A stretch of DNA of 64,000 nucleotides, taken from assembly GCA_020846655.1 (NCBI GenBank), contig JADLDL010000058.1:1-64000 (forward strand), written 5' to 3'. Of the stretch, positions 61,034 through 64,000 are shown piece after piece (the stretch's first letter is position 1; every line of letters begins with the position of its first letter). The position numbers and the translations under genes were made by a program. Under the pieces are notes generated by a model. The model ran no database searches. It worked only from the letters and a program-made list of their open reading frames with translations, and had not been told where the DNA came from. This DNA comes from Saprospiraceae bacterium (GTDB lineage Bacteria > Bacteroidota > Bacteroidia > Chitinophagales > Saprospiraceae).

Positions 61034-62443
61034 TTATCTTTCGCCGACTTGCTTGAGCAGCCATTCGCGCTCGGGGAGCGGGTTGGTGGTAGCAATCAGG
61101 GTTTTGAATTTTTCTTTCTGTGCATTGGAGTAGGGGTTGAGGTTCAGGAGTTTTTTCATCACGCTGATCATGTTTTTGTAGGCGGTTTTTCGGGTAGCAT
61201 CGAGGGCTTCCTTGCGTTGGAGGTAAATACGCATACTTTCCAGCAGGGATTCAAAAGCGTCCAGTTCGCTTTGTTCGTAGTAAATTTTGAGGAGCATGGT
61301 TTTGGCGATAATGTTGAACAACATGTCGTCGTACTCAAAACGGGTCAACAGCCGCTGGGCTTGGTTGTAGTCTCCTTTTTCAAAATAGACGCGCGAGAGG
61401 TTGAAGTTGACGATGCTTTGCTGCTCCTTTTCCTCCAAATGGTGCTGAAATTGCTCAATAAATTGTTCCGCCCAACCATACTCGCCTGTACGAAGCGCCG
61501 CACCCACTGCATTAACAAAAGTATACTTTGATACCAAGTTATTATCCAACAAGATACCATCCTCCAACCCAGTACGGTACAACACGAACAAACGCCTTGT
61601 AAAATCTAGACGACCTTGATTCCCTTTCAAAATGCAATAATTAATAGCAGCAACGTAAAGCGTTCGGGCCTCAGTATGATTGAATAATTTACTAGCATCC
61701 TCAATCAGATCTACTAATTTATCAAAATGTTTTTCTTCTGTTGGTTCTAATATTGTCAGGTAAGCATAATAAAAAATACCTATAGCAGGCTCGTTTAATA
61801 AATCGCGTGTGTTAAGGTATTGTAAATTTGACTCAAGCATTCCTGTATCATAGTTTGCCGTTTGATACACTTTCTGGTGTGCCCACATTGCATAACTTAT
61901 TCGCAGTTTTTCGGCTAGGAACCACTTCTCCAAGGCATCCGAAGTTTCTTGCAAGTTGTAAGCGACGTTTTGCGAAGTATCCCAATAGTTATTTTCCTCC
62001 AGTTCGAGCAAGGTTTTTTGCAGAAGATAGCGGCTATTCCTCAAAGGTTGCTTAGCCATATATTCTCGGGCAAGCCGACTGGCCTGCCGGTACGATTTGT
62101 CCAATTTGCGCTGAAGGTATATCTTGGTAAGCGCGATTTGGCCTTGCACCGGGTCGGCTGTCACATCATTAAAAATTAAAAATTGTTCTATACTTTTAAG
62201 GAGGAAATACATGACTTGCCGCATTCGGGCATCGTCGTACGGCTCTTTGGGAGCAATGGCATTCCAGGCGCGTTCTTTTTCCAGAAAGGCCTCGTCGTTC
62301 GATGGGTTTTTCGTCAAATAATCAAACAATTGGATTACATCGGACCGCTGGTTGTGCGCCGGCGATTGTAACCATTTGTGCAAATCGCGTATTTCTTTAC
62401 GCGTTAGCGAACTTGTAATCTCCACCAATACGCTTTTTTGCAT
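61034..62443 (-). CDS. Conserved helical-repeat protein of unknown function
   Basis: Soluble protein of 469 residues, predicted all-helical, with TPR-like helix pairs ('NFNLSRVYFEKGDYNQAQRL', 'TMLLKIYYEQSELDAFESLL'). No catalytic motif or signal peptide is visible. ATG 62443 ('MQKSVLVEITSSLTRKEI') is preferred over the in-frame ATG at 62470. The 5' two-thirds (61500-62443) is clearly more AT-rich than the 3' end and the neighbours. It is 3 bp upstream of the longest possible lspA frame, so the two are probably co-transcribed. I do not recognise the family. Confidence 0.75.
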   Translation of the reverse strand: MQKSVLVEITSSLTRKEIRDLHKWLQSPAHNQRSDVIQLFDYLTKNPSNDEAFLEKERAWNAIAPKEPYDDARMRQVMYFLLKSIEQFLIFNDVTADPVQGQIALTKIYLQRKLDKSYRQASRLAREYMAKQPLRNSRYLLQKTLLELEENNYWDTSQNVAYNLQETSDALEKWFLAEKLRISYAMWAHQKVYQTANYDTGMLESNLQYLNTRDLLNEPAIGIFYYAYLTILEPTEEKHFDKLVDLIEDASKLFNHTEARTLYVAAINYCILKGNQGRLDFTRRLFVLYRTGLEDGILLDNNLVSKYTFVNAVGAALRTGEYGWAEQFIEQFQHHLEEKEQQSIVNFNLSRVYFEKGDYNQAQRLLTRFEYDDMLFNIIAKTMLLKIYYEQSELDAFESLLESMRIYLQRKEALDATRKTAYKNMISVMKKLLNLNPYSNAQKEKFKTLIATTNPLPEREWLLKQVGER

Positions 62444-62693
62444 GTGGCTATTTTTGCATCTATTCAACAAAACCTAAAATATTCAATTTTTTGAATTGAT
62501 TTTGTTAAAAGATATTAAAACTGTAAATCAGCAACTTAGGTTATTACTAAAAATAAACTAATCTACTTTACTACAAAAGTAGGGTATTAAAAATAATCAA
62601 CAAATGCAAATTTTTGTCTTTTCTCCGACAAGACGTTCGCTGCACTTTTGTAACGTCTTAAAACAGCTACGGCAATCGTTAATCCTCGCACCC
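62444..62693. other. 250-bp AT-rich divergent intergenic region
   Basis: Mostly AT-rich. It contains a minus-strand -7 box, TACTTTTG (62574-62581), and a CTACTTT/AAAGTAG hairpin over it. A near-consensus CACTTTTG at about 62643 could drive the plus-strand gene at 62694. Confidence 0.5.
62574..62581 (-). promoter_or_regulatory. Putative -7 box TACTTTTG (minus strand)
   Basis: CAAAAGTA on the plus strand reads TACTTTTG on the minus strand; it would drive the helical-repeat protein and lspA with a leader of about 125 nt. Confidence 0.45.
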
Positions 62694-64000
62694 ATGTTCA
62701 GATACCTTTTATCACTGTCACTATTGTTGACTGCCGGCTATGCTACCGGTCAGGGATGGGAGCGTGTGTATGACGGTGGGGGCGGGGGTCAAATCAACGA
62801 CCTGGTAAAAAGTCCGGACGGTGGCTACACCATGGTGGGCTACTACAACAACCAGAACCGGGCCCAATTGCTGAAAGTAGACGTCGACGGCAAACTTCAA
62901 ACCTCAAAAAATTACTTCGTCGGCTCCCTCACCACCGCAGAAGCCGTTGTATTCACCCAGGATCAGGGTTATGCGATCGTGGGATGGTACCGGAGCGTGA
63001 CGAATCCTTCGCAGGTTTTCCTGATCAAAACCGACCAGGCCGGCAACCAACTCTGGATGAAAACCTACAGCAGCACCTACGATGCTGAAGGCCTGGATTT
63101 GGTGGAACTTCCCGATGGTAGCCTGGTGATTTCGGGCCATCAAAAAAATCTGGACGGCAAAGAAGATGTTTGGGTAATTAAAACCAATGCTGCCGGCACG
63201 GTGCAATGGTCCAAAACCTTCGGCGACCCGACAGATTCTGAAAAAGGATATGCCATTGCCCTGGCGCCGGATGGCAATCTGGTGATAGCCGGCGAGAAAA
63301 AAGGCATCAGCCCGCGCGATATTTATGTGTTGAAGGTAAACAGCGCCAACGGCAACCTGATTTGGGAAAACACCTATGGTTTTTACAACATCATTACCGG
63401 GCAACCCGTAGATGATGTAGCCCGCGACCTGGTGATCGCCAATGACGGCCACATTGTAGTGGCTGGTCGATCCAACCTGGATCAGGGCGGGTCCGGTATT
63501 CTGGTCAAAATCGATGGCGCCGGCAGCAGCAGCATACTCTGGCAACAATTTGTGCTGAAGGCCGATTTTTATGGCCTGGCCAAAACCGGCTCGGGCGGAT
63601 ACCTGGTCACCGGCAACAAAACTTCCACTTCGGCACAAGAAGAATTGTATATCGGCCGGGCAGATGCCGACGGTGATTTTACCTGTGATGTGTTGGCTGG
63701 CCGCCCCGGTGTCGACCGCGGCTACAGTATCGTGCCCAGTGGCGACGGCGGCGCCGTAGCCGCAGGCTCTGGCGAGTTCTTCCTGCCCGGGCCGATCAGC
63801 GCAGAAAACCCCTACGCCGTCAAAATGGATAAAACCTGCAAGGTTTTTACCAGCTACATCACCGGCAAAATTTTTCATGACATATCCAAAAACTGCACGC
63901 TGGATGCCAATGAGCCCGGTTTGGAAGATTGGATTCTCAAAATTGAAAGCCCCAATTACACCCGTTTCGCTGCCGCCGACAACAGTGGCAATTTCCAGAT
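62694..64000 (+). CDS. Secreted beta-propeller-like protein (3' end outside window)
   Basis: This gene runs off the window; 435 codons are visible and open. A signal peptide is clear ('MFRYLLSLSLLLTAGYATGQ'). Residues about 20-370 are at least six repeats of about 55 residues of the delta-60/beta-propeller type ('DGGYTMVGYYNN', 'FLIKTDQAGNQLWMKTYSS', 'DGSLVISGHQKN', 'DVWVIKTNAAGTVQWSKTFG'). From about 385 a SdrD-B/carboxypeptidase-like domain begins ('GKIFHDISKNCTLDANEPG'). This layout fits type IX-secreted surface proteins, whose sorting domain would lie downstream. An antisense frame of 324 codons overlaps it and is a shadow. Confidence 0.88.
   Translation, partial: MFRYLLSLSLLLTAGYATGQGWERVYDGGGGGQINDLVKSPDGGYTMVGYYNNQNRAQLLKVDVDGKLQTSKNYFVGSLTTAEAVVFTQDQGYAIVGWYRSVTNPSQVFLIKTDQAGNQLWMKTYSSTYDAEGLDLVELPDGSLVISGHQKNLDGKEDVWVIKTNAAGTVQWSKTFGDPTDSEKGYAIALAPDGNLVIAGEKKGISPRDIYVLKVNSANGNLIWENTYGFYNIITGQPVDDVARDLVIANDGHIVVAGRSNLDQGGSGILVKIDGAGSSSILWQQFVLKADFYGLAKTGSGGYLVTGNKTSTSAQEELYIGRADADGDFTCDVLAGRPGVDRGYSIVPSGDGGAVAAGSGEFFLPGPISAENPYAVKMDKTCKVFTSYITGKIFHDISKNCTLDANEPGLEDWILKIESPNYTRFAAADNSGNFQ

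Noticed and set aside
62904..63878. 324-codon antisense frame at the window end
   Set aside because: The sense strand has a signal peptide, propeller repeats and an SdrD-like domain running off the window, so the sense gene is real.

Overview
This 64 kb window is chromosomal DNA of a member of the phylum Bacteroidota, most likely the Saprospiria (Haliscomenobacter/Lewinella-like). The reasons are: SusC/SusD outer-membrane uptake proteins; ECF sigma/FecR/TonB-receptor signalling; a giant SprB-repeat protein with the C-terminal domain used by type IX secretion; many TAnnTTTG (-7) promoter motifs; and Bacteroidota-typical families (DUF2851, DUF4159, DUF4097-like, viroplasmin-RNase H). The genus is inferred, not shown. 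The DNA is moderately GC-rich by eye, except for an AT-rich patch near 61.5-62.7 kb. I found no rRNA, tRNA, CRISPR array, insertion sequence or prophage.

Layout. 0-12.8 kb: a FecI/FecR/STN-TonB-receptor signalling set. An 8.6 kb gene on the opposite strand lies between fecR and the receptor and encodes a 2858-residue SprB-repeat surface protein. 12.9-31 kb: housekeeping and small conserved genes (glutamine amidotransferase, di-haem peroxidase, PabB, YigZ, DUF2851, PAP2-like protein, TPR-adenylate cyclase, LpxH-type phosphoesterase, flippase-like protein, Bcp, SDR, MlaE, DapD, RDD protein). 29.8-32.3 kb: a second ECF sigma/anti-sigma/DUF4097-like operon whose anti-sigma protein carries three copies of its N-terminal motif. 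32.4-51.5 kb: envelope proteins, RNase H, an M3 peptidase, DTD, HisS, PheS, a prohibitin-like protein, a histidine kinase, XerD, YceD-L32, RidA and TrpS. 51.6-58.9 kb: a SusC/SusD pair divergent from a GMC oxidoreductase plus Tat-exported small subunit that resembles cluster-binding glucoside 3-dehydrogenases. 59-64 kb: a lipoprotein, a signal peptidase II with a long acidic tail, a helical-repeat protein of mixed base composition, and the start of a secreted beta-propeller-like protein that runs off the window.

How it works together. The two sigma/anti-sigma modules probably control envelope functions: TonB-linked uptake and an envelope beta-repeat protein. SusCD plus the GMC enzyme look like an uptake-and-oxidation unit for a sugar or glycoside. 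Non-coding structure is a clear feature here: genes often end in strong hairpins, several stop codons are built into palindromes, and three gene junctions hold short-repeat arrays or long palindromes. At least two genes have a -7 box only 6-7 bases before the ATG, which suggests leaderless mRNAs.
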